A stretch of DNA of 14,363 nucleotides, taken from DUPQ01 sp041678685 (GTDB lineage: Bacteria > Bacillota > Clostridia > DUPQ01). The notes beneath the pieces are model-generated. The model worked only from the letters and a program-made list of their open reading frames with translations. It did no database searches and had not been told where the DNA came from. Of this stretch, positions 1 to 7,257 are shown piece by piece. Made by a program: the position numbers and the translations under genes. The stretch is from contig JBAYNV010000042.1 of NCBI GenBank assembly GCA_041678685.1, positions 1-14,363 of the forward strand, written 5' to 3'. Numbering within the stretch: the first letter of the stretch is position 1; each line of letters opens with the position of its first letter.

Positions 1-849
1 CTTACCGATATTTCTGAGGAATTCGTGTTCAATGAAGACAAGTATGACAAAGTAATAGAAAAGCTGGAAATATTCGATAAGCTTTCATATAAATACGGCG
101 CTACGATAGAAGATATCACCGCATTCAGACGTGAAGCTGAAAAACAGCTTTATGATATCGAGAATTTCGATAGGATATATAAAGAGAAGACGGACCGTTT
201 GAAAGAACTGCAGGATAAACTGTATTCTGTTGCAGAAGAACTTAATAAAGTCAGAATATATCACGCATCCGTTTTTTCCTCATATATAATGGATATTCTG
301 CATTCACTTGAGATGAAGGATGTCTATTTTGAAGTGAGATCCACATTCCATCTGGATAAAAATTCCTTGGGATTTTATGATTTTAAAGAAAAGGGCATGT
401 ATGATATAGAATTCTACATAACGACCAATAAAGGAGCTTATCCTCTGCCTCTGGCAAAGATCGCTTCCGGAGGTGAGATTTCCAGGATAATGCTTGCTAT
501 AAAATGCATAATAAGTACTGAGGATGAAGTTGAAACTTATATTTTTGATGAGATAGAAACCGGTATAAGCGGGGAAGCGGCAGTAATGACTGCAAAGAAA
601 CTTTCTGATCTTTCAAAAAACAAGCAGGTATTATGTATTTCGCATCTTCCGCAGATCGCTGCAAAAGGAGATCATCATTTTCTGATTTACAAAAAGAGCG
701 ATGCAAATGAAACAGTGGCAAATATAAAGAAGCTCACATATGAAGAAAGGGTACAGGAACTCGCAATACTATTTGACGGGCACAGTGTTACAGATGAGGG
801 GACACGTTATGCGAGAAATCTCTTGGAAAAAAATAAAAAAACTGATTGA
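1..849 (+). CDS. recN: DNA repair protein RecN, C-terminal part (5' end outside window)
   Basis: The reading frame is open from base 1, so the gene starts upstream; the GTG at 25 is internal. About 282 residues are present, roughly the C-terminal half of a RecN of about 550-560. RecN is an SMC-like ATPase of double-strand-break repair. Seen in order: the second half of the coiled coil (about 1-240), then the C-terminal ATPase lobe with the ABC signature ASGGEISR (bases 463-486), a Walker B/D-loop FDEIETGISG near 545-575, and the switch histidine in CISHLPQIAA (about 634-663). This motif series with DEIETGISG is characteristic of RecN. No terminator is seen after the stop; the tRNA promoter overlaps the stop codon, so recN transcription probably runs into the tRNA operon. 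Confidence 0.95.
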   Translation, partial: LTDISEEFVFNEDKYDKVIEKLEIFDKLSYKYGATIEDITAFRREAEKQLYDIENFDRIYKEKTDRLKELQDKLYSVAEELNKVRIYHASVFSSYIMDILHSLEMKDVYFEVRSTFHLDKNSLGFYDFKEKGMYDIEFYITTNKGAYPLPLAKIASGGEISRIMLAIKCIISTEDEVETYIFDEIETGISGEAAVMTAKKLSDLSKNKQVLCISHLPQIAAKGDHHFLIYKKSDANETVANIKKLTYEERVQELAILFDGHSVTDEGTRYARNLLEKNKKTD

Positions 850-873
850 CACGTTTTATCATTATGTTATAAT
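846..873 (+). promoter_or_regulatory. Promoter of the tRNA-Gly/tRNA-Arg operon
   Basis: A perfect TTGACA (846-851) overlaps the recN stop codon TGA (847-849). It lies 16 bp before a perfect TATAAT (868-873), which carries an extended -10 TGT (865-867). Transcription should start near 880, about 9 bases before the first tRNA. This is the strongest promoter sequence in the window, as suits stable RNA genes. Confidence 0.88.
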
Positions 874-888
874 ACATAAAGCAAATGT

Positions 889-962
889 GCAGGTGTAGTT
901 CAGTGGTAGAACACTAGCCTTCCAAGCTGGTTGTGAGGGTCCGATTCCCTTCACCTGCTCCA
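889..962 (+). tRNA. tRNA-Gly (anticodon UCC)
   Basis: A complete cloverleaf can be drawn: acceptor GCAGGTG/CACCTGC (889-895 with 952-958), D arm GTTC/GAAC, anticodon stem CTAGC/GCTGG (914-918 with 926-930) around loop CTTCCAA with anticodon TCC at 921-923, T arm with loop TTCGATT-like sequence, discriminator T959 as usual for bacterial tRNA-Gly, and an encoded CCA at 960-962. It reads GGA and probably other GGN codons. It is first in a two-tRNA operon, 4 bases before tRNA-Arg. Confidence 0.97.
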
Positions 963-966
963 ATTT

Positions 967-1044
<78 letters not shown>

Positions 1045-1058
1045 TATCTTTATAGAAG

Positions 1059-1088
1059 AAGTCAACTGAAAACAGGTGGCTTTTTTTT
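1059..1088 (+). terminator. Rho-independent terminator of the tRNA operon
   Basis: AAGTCAACTG (1059-1068) pairs with CAGGTGGCTT (1073-1082) around an AAAA loop, with one G-U pair and one A/G mismatch, and runs into eight T residues (1081-1088). Its position just after tRNA-Arg marks the end of that transcript. Confidence 0.82.
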
Positions 1089-1113
1089 ATATATGCTTAA
1101 TACGTATTTTTAT

Positions 1114-1121
1114 GCTATCAT
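1114..1121 (+). promoter_or_regulatory. Possible extended -10 promoter of the beta-CASP/desulfurase/thiI/lepB operon
   Basis: TATCAT (1116-1121) preceded by TGC (1113-1115 region) fits an extended -10 element. No good -35 sequence stands at the right distance; TGCTTA near 1094-1099 is weak. The predicted start near 1128 leaves a very short leader before the AAGGAAAG ribosome binding site (1131-1138). A promoter is needed here because a terminator lies just upstream. Confidence 0.4.
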
Positions 1122-1142
1122 TACACATGAAAGGAAAGTATC

Positions 1143-2804
1143 ATGAAACTCACATTTTACGGAGCAACAAAGGAAGTAACAGGATCAAATGCTATTTTAG
1201 AAGCAGCAGGAAAGAAAGTTATGATCGACTGCGGCATGTTTCAGGGTTCATCCGCTACAAAGGCATTGAACTATGAAAAATTTGCCTATAATGCATCCGA
1301 AATCGACTATATGATCCTTACCCATGCCCATATAGACCATTCAGGCCGTATTCCGCTATTATATAAAAGAGGATACAAAGGATCAGTGATATGCACGAAA
1401 GCGACCAAGGAACTCTGCGAGATAATGCTGATCGACTCAGCGAATATACAGGAATCTGATACTGAATATAAGAACATAAAACGCTTACGTGCAGGTAATG
1501 ATCCTCTTGAACCATTATATACTGTAGAAGATGCGACCCTTGCTTTGAAGCGATTTGAACCTGTTCATTATCATGAGATAATCAAGCTTGATGACAATAT
1601 CAGTATCAGATTTATGGATGCAGGTCATATACTTGGTTCATCCTCTGTCACAATAAATATTTTTGAAAACGATATTATGACAACGCTGGTGTTCACAGGT
1701 GACATAGGAAAACGTGGTACCCCAATAATAAATGATCCTGAATATATCGAAGGATGTGATTACCTGATCATGGAATCAACATACGGTAATAAAAAGCATA
1801 TGCAGGCAAATAATCCTGATGAGACTATGTTTAAGATCATAGATGATACTCTTGACAGAAGAGGTACAGTCATAATACCTTCTTTTGCTGTCGGAAGAAC
1901 TCAGGAAATGATATATGCATTCAACAAAAACCTTGCTATAAAATCGAAATTGTCAAAATTCTGGAATATACCCGTTTACGTTGACAGCCCATTATCGACA
2001 TCCGCAACAAGTGTATTTAAAAACAATTCAGATGATTTTGATGATGAAGCAAAACAATATATAAAGAATGGCGACAATCCTTTGGATTTTCCTAACCTCA
2101 AATTTACCGCATCGGTTGAAGAATCAAAAGCACTTAATAAAGATAATTATCCTAAGATCATAGTATCATCAAGCGGTATGTGCGATGCCGGCAGGATCAG
2201 ACATCATCTCAAACATAATCTGTACAAACCAAACACTACGGTACTGTTTGTCGGATATCAGGCGGAAGGATCATTGGGAAGATTACTGGTCGATGGAGTA
2301 AAAAAAGTCAGGATCCTTGGCGAAACGATTAATGTAAAAGCAAGGATAGAGATGATCGACGGATTCTCCGGTCATGGTGATATGGATGACCTTGATGATT
2401 TTATCGGTCATATAAAGAAAAAGCCTGTAAAAGTATTTCTCGTTCATGGAGAAGCAGATCAGATACTACCGTTCTCTGAAAGGATAAAAAGTAAGTTTGG
2501 TATAGATACTGTCATAGCAGAGAAATTTGAAACATATGAATTATTCGACGGATTGGGAGTGACCGAGTTGAAGCAGGACGCAGTATTAAAAGATCATACC
2601 GACAGTAAACTTGTACTGCTTAACCTTGTAACTGATGTTAAGAGAAAGGTTAAAGATGTTTCGGAACTCATAGCATACGACGAAATAAACAAGCTTTCTG
2701 AGAGCCAGATCACTGCATTTATTGATTTTTATTCTGCAATGAATGATCAGATGAGGAAATTAGTTACAGAATTGGAGATAAAAGCAAAATCCAATGATAA
2801 ATAA
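1143..2804 (+). CDS. MBL-fold/beta-CASP RNase-like metallo-hydrolase (YSH1/CPSF73-type)
   Basis: A 553-residue protein of the metallo-beta-lactamase superfamily with beta-CASP and RMMBL domains; members are mostly RNA endo- or exonucleases with a two-zinc site. Visible metal motifs: H61-A-H63-I-D65-H66, H162 in DAGHILGSS, and D187 in FTGDIG. The beta-CASP part follows with E211 in MESTYG and AVGRTQE, then SSSGMCDAGRIRHHL near 340-355, SGHGD and the C-terminal VFLVHGE near 430. All expected zinc ligands are kept, so it should be active. The last 100 or so residues (after about 455) are an extra tail that I cannot assign. The start is the ATG with AAGGAAAG 4-11 bases upstream. It overlaps the desulfurase start by 11 bases, so it is probably translated together with it. 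The RNA target is unknown. Confidence 0.9.
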   Translation: MKLTFYGATKEVTGSNAILEAAGKKVMIDCGMFQGSSATKALNYEKFAYNASEIDYMILTHAHIDHSGRIPLLYKRGYKGSVICTKATKELCEIMLIDSANIQESDTEYKNIKRLRAGNDPLEPLYTVEDATLALKRFEPVHYHEIIKLDDNISIRFMDAGHILGSSSVTINIFENDIMTTLVFTGDIGKRGTPIINDPEYIEGCDYLIMESTYGNKKHMQANNPDETMFKIIDDTLDRRGTVIIPSFAVGRTQEMIYAFNKNLAIKSKLSKFWNIPVYVDSPLSTSATSVFKNNSDDFDDEAKQYIKNGDNPLDFPNLKFTASVEESKALNKDNYPKIIVSSSGMCDAGRIRHHLKHNLYKPNTTVLFVGYQAEGSLGRLLVDGVKKVRILGETINVKARIEMIDGFSGHGDMDDLDDFIGHIKKKPVKVFLVHGEADQILPFSERIKSKFGIDTVIAEKFETYELFDGLGVTELKQDAVLKDHTDSKLVLLNLVTDVKRKVKDVSELIAYDEINKLSESQITAFIDFYSAMNDQMRKLVTELEIKAKSNDK

Positions 2805-3948
2805 TATCTACCTTGATAATGCCGCTTCTACATTCATATATGATGAAGTTACAGCTTATGTGAATGAAATCAATACAAATATCTATGGAAATGCATCAAG
2901 TATCCATTCAGAAGGCGTCAAAGCATATGAAGAAATAAAGAAATGCAAGATATCTTTTGCTTCTTTATTACATACAAAACCTGCCAATATCGTTTTTACA
3001 TCAGGTGGTGCAGAATCGAATAATTTTACAGTAAAATCTACACTGTCCGCGAATAAAGGTTGGGGAAACAACCTTGTAATTACAGGATATGAGCATGCGA
3101 CGATACTTAATAGCGCAAAGCATATGGAGAAATCAGGATTTGAAGTCAGATATATGCCTTTAAATAATGACGGGACATGTGATATTTCTTCACTTGCGTC
3201 ACTGGTAGATAATAAAACGATCCTTGTCAGCACTGTTTATGTTAACAGCGAGATAGGCTCGGTCATGGATATAAAGAAAGTATCTGATATAGTAAAGAAC
3301 TTAAATCCTCGTTGCTATTACCATGTTGATGCAGTTCAGGCTTTGGGAAAGACTGACATAAACCTTTCGCATCTGAGTAATGTCGACATGATGTCTTTTT
3401 CAAGCCATAAAATACATGGTCCTAAAGGAGCCGGTGCTTTATATATTAAACCGTCAGTAAATATCGATCCACTAATAATAGGGTCTGACAGTGCAGGACT
3501 TCGTGCCGGTACTCTCAATACTTCAGGAATATGCGGTTTCTGCAGAGCTTATGAAATAATGTACAGTAAAATGCATGTAAACTGCACACATGTAAGCGAA
3601 GTGAATCATTATCTTCGCAGGAGACTGGCAGATGAGTTTAGCGATATATGTATACTTTCTCCGATTGATGCGAACCCATACATCCTGAATACTGCATTTA
3701 AAGGTATCCGTTCGGAAGTATTAGTCAATGCATTATCTGAAAGAGGCATATATGTATCCAGCCAAAGCGCATGCTCGTCAAAAGCGAAAGTCTCCCATGT
3801 TTTATCTAATATGCACGTTGCCAGGGAATATATAGAAGGTCCGATCAGGGTAAGTTTTAGCGAAATAAATACCAAAGAAGAGATAGATATTTTCTTACAG
3901 AGTGTTAAAGAGCTGCTGCCTGTGTTAAAATCGTTTACGAGGAGATAA
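2794..3948 (+). CDS. Cysteine desulfurase (NifS/IscS-like), probable sulfur donor to ThiI
   Basis: A 384-residue class V PLP enzyme that converts cysteine to alanine and holds the sulfur as a persulfide. Seen: N-terminal YLDNAAST, the PLP-stacking H101 in GYEHATI, D179 and Q182 in HVDAVQAL, the PLP lysine K206 in SFSSHKIHGPKG, and the persulfide cysteine C327 in SSQSACSS on the mobile loop. The usual GGGQE(R)G stretch before LR(S/A)GT is replaced by GSDSAG (230-235), an uncommon change near the active site. The start lies inside the end of the previous gene, with only a distant GGAG, pointing to translational coupling. thiI begins 8 bases after the stop; such desulfurase-thiI pairs are typical of Clostridia and suggest a dedicated role in tRNA thiolation. 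A role in Fe-S assembly cannot be excluded. Confidence 0.92.
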   Translation: MINNIYLDNAASTFIYDEVTAYVNEINTNIYGNASSIHSEGVKAYEEIKKCKISFASLLHTKPANIVFTSGGAESNNFTVKSTLSANKGWGNNLVITGYEHATILNSAKHMEKSGFEVRYMPLNNDGTCDISSLASLVDNKTILVSTVYVNSEIGSVMDIKKVSDIVKNLNPRCYYHVDAVQALGKTDINLSHLSNVDMMSFSSHKIHGPKGAGALYIKPSVNIDPLIIGSDSAGLRAGTLNTSGICGFCRAYEIMYSKMHVNCTHVSEVNHYLRRRLADEFSDICILSPIDANPYILNTAFKGIRSEVLVNALSERGIYVSSQSACSSKAKVSHVLSNMHVAREYIEGPIRVSFSEINTKEEIDIFLQSVKELLPVLKSFTRR

Positions 3949-3956
3949 AGATATAT

Positions 3957-5144
3957 ATGCATAATTATGAGATAACGAAAACACTTCTTATCAAACCGGG
4001 TGAACTTATGCTAAAGGGAGATAACAGACATACATTCAATAAAAAACTTATCGATAATTTAAAATCAGTCCTAAATATGATGTGCAAATATGATTTCGAC
4101 AACTCGGAATCCGGAAGATACTATGTGCATATAACCGAATCCTCATATACTGAATACGAGATCGCGGAGGAACTGTCAAAGGTTTTCGGTATCGTAGGTA
4201 TTTCAATATCATACAGGATCGGAAGCAATGAAGAATCCATATATTCGTTTCTTTGCGAACTCGCTTCCTCTTATCATGAAAAAACGTTGTTTCATACATT
4301 TAAGGTCGAAACCAAGAGAGCTGATAAAGCATTCCCTATATCGTCGCTTGACATATCAAAAATAGCAGGAGGAAGAATACTTGATGCAGTCAGCGATATA
4401 AAAGTCGATGTATTGCATCCGGAAGTGGTTTTCAGAGTTGAGATAAGAAAATATACATATATATATTGTGAGGAAGTCAAAGCTAATGGAGGAATGCCTG
4501 TCGGAAGCGCCGGTAAAGCGATACTTCTCCTGTCAGGCGGTATAGACAGCCCGGTAGCGGGTTACATGATGTCAAAGCGCGGACTTTCACTTGAAGCCGT
4601 ATACTTTCACAGTGAACCCTATACATCGGAAAAGGCCAAGGAGAAGGTTGTGGATCTGGCAAAAATAATCAAGCCTTATACTCAGCTTAGAAGACTTCAT
4701 GTCGTTCATTTCACTGAGCCTCAGTTACAGATCTACAGAACATGCCCCCACGATGAACTTACTATAATAATGAGAAGGGTAATGATGTTCATAACTAATG
4801 CCATAGCTGCCAAAACAGGATGCCAGGGAATAATCACAGGAGAATCATTAGGGCAGGTCGCAAGCCAGACGATCGAGAGTCTTACTGTCACAAATGCTTC
4901 AGCCAGTCTGATCGTGTTAAGACCATTGATAGGCATGGATAAGAACGAGATAATAGATATAGCACGGAAAATCGGGACATTCGAGACATCGATACTTCCA
5001 TATGAAGACTGCTGCACCATATTTGTAGCAAAGCATCCTAAAACCAAACCTGTCCTGGAACACATAGTAGAATCGGAAAAAGTTCTGGATATCGATAAGA
5101 TCGTAAAAAACTGTGTTGATAACATTGAGGTCATAAACTTATGA
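3957..5144 (+). CDS. thiI: ThiI, tRNA 4-thiouridine synthetase (short form without rhodanese domain)
   Basis: A 395-residue enzyme that adenylates U8 of tRNA and inserts sulfur to give 4-thiouridine. In order: N-terminal ferredoxin-like domain starting LIKPGELMLKG (11-21), THUMP domain (about 60-170), and the PP-loop ATPase with the pyrophosphate motif LLSGGIDSPVAG (191-202), then TGESLGQVASQT (294-305) and LRPLIGMDK. C352-C353 in PYEDCC lie where E. coli ThiI carries its catalytic Cys344. The C-terminal rhodanese domain of enterobacterial ThiI is missing, so sulfur should come straight from a desulfurase, most simply the one encoded immediately upstream. An AGGAG at 3940-3944 overlaps the end of that gene. 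thiI overlaps lepB by 4 bases (ATGA). Confidence 0.95.
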   Translation: MHNYEITKTLLIKPGELMLKGDNRHTFNKKLIDNLKSVLNMMCKYDFDNSESGRYYVHITESSYTEYEIAEELSKVFGIVGISISYRIGSNEESIYSFLCELASSYHEKTLFHTFKVETKRADKAFPISSLDISKIAGGRILDAVSDIKVDVLHPEVVFRVEIRKYTYIYCEEVKANGGMPVGSAGKAILLLSGGIDSPVAGYMMSKRGLSLEAVYFHSEPYTSEKAKEKVVDLAKIIKPYTQLRRLHVVHFTEPQLQIYRTCPHDELTIIMRRVMMFITNAIAAKTGCQGIITGESLGQVASQTIESLTVTNASASLIVLRPLIGMDKNEIIDIARKIGTFETSILPYEDCCTIFVAKHPKTKPVLEHIVESEKVLDIDKIVKNCVDNIEVINL

Positions 5145-5839
5145 AAAATGATGAAGTTAAAAAAATGCAGTATGAATTCACTGAATTTATAAAAAATGAT
5201 GACGATGTGCTTGACAGTATGGTAAAAACCATTTCTGTTGAACGAAGAAAAAGGCATTCGCGATCTGAGACAGTCGCATGGGTAAGGTCATTCGCATTTG
5301 CGATCGCTGTCGTTCTTCTGGTAAGAGGGTTTATAGGCGAACCTGTCAGGGTATTTGGTTCTTCCATGGAAGACACACTCCACGAAGATGATGTCCTTAT
5401 AATGAGCAAAATAAGTCTCAGAACGGAAGGCATACAGGTCGGTGATATAGTAGTGATAGAAATTGAACCCGTAACATTCAAGTTTTTGCATTTTTTAGAT
5501 GATGTTGTATGGTTTCGCAGGTTGTTTCCAACACAAAGCAGGGAAGATTACATCAAAAGGGTGATAGCTCTTGAAGGCGATACGGTCGACATATGGGATG
5601 GCAGGGTATATGTAAATAGCAAGCTTCTGGATGAACAGTATGTCAGAGATGGAAACCTGACATATGAAAGGTATATCGAAATGCCTTATAAAGTACCTGA
5701 AGGATGCATTTTTGTAATGGGTGACAACCGGCTCGTAAGCAGGGACAGCAGGTCACTTGGTGCATTTACCATAGATTCGATAATAGGCAAAATCGTATAC
5801 AGAACATGGCCGCTTGCAAAGATCGGTTCTTTTGAATAA
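5141..5839 (+). CDS. lepB: Signal peptidase I (type I leader peptidase)
   Basis: A 232-residue membrane protease that removes signal peptides from exported proteins at the outer face of the membrane. A charged cytoplasmic stretch of about 45 residues, longer than usual for Gram-positive enzymes, precedes one membrane segment (about 47-65). The catalytic serine is S75 in GSSMEDTL, the general-base lysine is K139 in DYIKRVIALEGD, and the conserved GDNR box is at 194-197, followed by SRDSRSLG. A hydrophobic, aromatic insert (about 110-130) separates the two catalytic boxes. TGAGGT lies 10 bases before the ATG, which overlaps the thiI stop. The gene is last in the four-gene run. No terminator is seen after it before the rplS promoter. 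Confidence 0.93.
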   Translation: MKNDEVKKMQYEFTEFIKNDDDVLDSMVKTISVERRKRHSRSETVAWVRSFAFAIAVVLLVRGFIGEPVRVFGSSMEDTLHEDDVLIMSKISLRTEGIQVGDIVVIEIEPVTFKFLHFLDDVVWFRRLFPTQSREDYIKRVIALEGDTVDIWDGRVYVNSKLLDEQYVRDGNLTYERYIEMPYKVPEGCIFVMGDNRLVSRDSRSLGAFTIDSIIGKIVYRTWPLAKIGSFE

Positions 5840-5852
5840 TCGATAAATGTTA

Positions 5853-5881
5853 TTTACAACCAGAAAATTGTGTGTTAAAAT
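5853..5881 (+). promoter_or_regulatory. Promoter of rplS
   Basis: TTTACA (5853-5858) is followed after 17 bp by TAAAAT (5876-5881) with an extended -10 TGT (5873-5875). Transcription should begin near 5888, which places the start of the RNA at the first base-paired element of the L19 leader. Confidence 0.75.
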
Positions 5882-5887
5882 ACATCA

Positions 5888-5960
5888 CGTGCGTTTATAA
5901 GGCGGTCCACTGTTAGCATTTATTGCACAAGAACGCTAAGATGAAGGGAGGAACTAAAAA
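5888..5960 (+). promoter_or_regulatory. Structured 5' leader of rplS (candidate L19 autoregulatory leader)
   Basis: The predicted leader of about 73 nt can fold in competing ways. GTGC (5889-5892) can pair with GCAC (5925-5928), and GCGTT (5891-5895) with AACGC (5932-5936). TTAGC (5913-5917) can pair with GCTAA (5935-5939), which excludes the previous pairing. The ribosome binding site GGGAGG (5946-5951) lies directly 3' of these helices. L19 leaders of this size are known from low-GC Gram-positive bacteria. I assign it to that class by position and shape, not by a consensus match that I could verify. Confidence 0.5.
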
Positions 5961-6311
5961 ATGGATATAATCAAATCGATAGAGCAGAGTATGATCAGAA
6001 CAGATCTGCCTGTATTGGAAATCGGAGATTTCTTAAAAGTCAACCTCATAGTTAAAGAAGGAAACAGAGAGAGGATCCAGTCATATGAAGGAACTCTTAT
6101 TGCAAGAAAAGGTACTGGATTGACTGAGACGATAAATGTCAGAAGAATATCATATGGTGTCGGAGTAGAAAGGATAATTCCTTTGAATTCTAAGAAGATC
6201 GATTCTATAGAAGTAATCAGAAGAGGTCAGGTCAGACGTGCAAAGCTGTATTATCTCAGAGACAGAGTCGGCAAGTCAGCAAAAATCAAGGAAAAGATCG
6301 TTACAAAGTAG
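5961..6311 (+). CDS. rplS: 50S ribosomal protein L19
   Basis: A 116-residue protein of normal family length. It is recognised by the N-terminal helix followed by PVLEIGDFLKVNLIVKEG, then RIQSYEGTLIARKGTG, the family motif VRRISYGVGVER (around 60-71), and the basic C-terminal RRGQVRRAKLYYLRDRVGKSA. L19 sits at the 30S-50S interface and contributes to intersubunit bridges. GGGAGG stands 9 bases before the ATG. The gene has its own promoter, leader and terminator, so it is transcribed alone. In many Firmicutes it follows trmD and precedes lepB, whereas here it stands after lepB. Confidence 0.98.
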   Translation: MDIIKSIEQSMIRTDLPVLEIGDFLKVNLIVKEGNRERIQSYEGTLIARKGTGLTETINVRRISYGVGVERIIPLNSKKIDSIEVIRRGQVRRAKLYYLRDRVGKSAKIKEKIVTK

Positions 6312-6316
6312 TATTC

Positions 6317-6345
6317 AAACGGGACTTAGCTCCCGTTTTTCTTTT
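6317..6345 (+). terminator. Rho-independent terminator of rplS
   Basis: AAACGGGA (6317-6324) pairs perfectly with TCCCGTTT (6331-6338) around the loop CTTAGC, followed by TTTTTCTTTT (6336-6345). It stands 5 bases after the rplS stop. Confidence 0.9.
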
Positions 6346-6375
6346 ATATACATATTAATAGCAATATGTTTTATG

Positions 6376-6381
6376 TATAAT
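6376..6381 (+). promoter_or_regulatory. Possible -10 element of the rbgA-rnhB promoter
   Basis: A perfect TATAAT lies 30 bases before rbgA and just after the rplS terminator, where a promoter is expected. The best -35 at 17 bp spacing, TATTAA (6353-6358), is poor, so the call rests on the -10 and on position. Confidence 0.5.
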
Positions 6382-6411
6382 GAATGTATTGATATGTGGA
6401 AGAGGTAATTT

Positions 6412-7257
6412 ATGGTCATTCAATGGTATCCGGGACATATGGCTAAAGCCAAAAAAATGATAACCGAGAATCTTAAACTTGTGGATGTAGTTGTGGAGAT
6501 CCTAGATGCCAGAATACCTTTTTCAAGCAGGAATCCGGATTTCAAGGAAATGTTTAATAACAAGAAAGACCTGTTGATTTTAAATAAGTATGATCTTGCA
6601 GATCCTGCTGTTTCGTCATTGTGGAAAAAATTCTATAATTCCAAGGATGTATCATGCGTTTTTGTGAACAGTAAAGATGGTTTGGGTATGCAGGATTTCA
6701 ACAAAGAAATATTATTGCTGATGAAGGATAAGTTTGAAAGAGATAAAAGCAAAGGAATGCTGAGAAGACCCGTTAAGGCAATGATCGTCGGTATACCCAA
6801 TTCGGGTAAATCCACATTCATCAATAAACTCAGCAATTCTAGCGCTGCTAAGACAGGTGATAAACCTGGTGTAACAAAAGATAAGCAATGGATAAGGCTT
6901 AATAACGATACATATCTGCTTGATACTCCCGGTGTATTATGGCCAAAATTCGGTGATGATGCGATCAGTCATAATCTTGCCCTCACAGGTGCTATAAATG
7001 ACGATATATTGGATAAAGAGGAATTATGCATATCATTGCTTGACTATATGAAAATACATTATCCGACAAGACTTACAGACAGGTATGGGGAAATCGATGC
7101 AACACGGAGTGCAAGGGACATCTTGCTTAACATATGCAAACTTCGCGGTTTCATCAAAACAGGAAATGAATTTGATACATTGAGAGCTTCAATCGTTGTT
7201 TTGGATGAATTCAGGGGAGGGAAGATGGGACGCGTATCCCTGGAGGTCCCAAAATGA
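6412..7257 (+). CDS. rbgA: Ribosome biogenesis GTPase RbgA (YlqF)
   Basis: A 281-residue GTPase needed for late assembly of the 50S subunit. The N-terminal hallmark WYPGHMAKAKK (5-15) is present. The GTPase motifs are circularly permuted as the family requires: G4 NKYD (58-61) comes first, then the P-loop GIPNSGKS (127-134), the G2 region KPGVTKD (151-157) and G3 DTPG (171-174), followed by the RNA-binding C-terminal domain (about 185-281). All nucleotide-binding residues look intact. GAGG stands 7 bases before the ATG. It overlaps rnhB by 4 bases (ATGA). The rplS/rbgA/rnhB neighbourhood is shared with Bacillus and many Clostridia. Confidence 0.96.
   Translation: MVIQWYPGHMAKAKKMITENLKLVDVVVEILDARIPFSSRNPDFKEMFNNKKDLLILNKYDLADPAVSSLWKKFYNSKDVSCVFVNSKDGLGMQDFNKEILLLMKDKFERDKSKGMLRRPVKAMIVGIPNSGKSTFINKLSNSSAAKTGDKPGVTKDKQWIRLNNDTYLLDTPGVLWPKFGDDAISHNLALTGAINDDILDKEELCISLLDYMKIHYPTRLTDRYGEIDATRSARDILLNICKLRGFIKTGNEFDTLRASIVVLDEFRGGKMGRVSLEVPK

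Noticed and set aside
1076..1276. 66-codon plus-strand frame over the start of the beta-CASP gene
   Set aside because: It begins within the tRNA terminator and overlaps the conserved N-terminus of the beta-CASP protein in another frame.
4733..5481. Minus-strand open frames of 174 and 116 codons across thiI and lepB
   Set aside because: They are shadows of thiI and lepB, whose catalytic motifs are complete; the antisense translations resemble no family.
5886..5891. CACGTG palindrome upstream of rplS as an operator
   Set aside because: Six bases are too few to support a binding site, and the segment is better explained as the start of the leader RNA.
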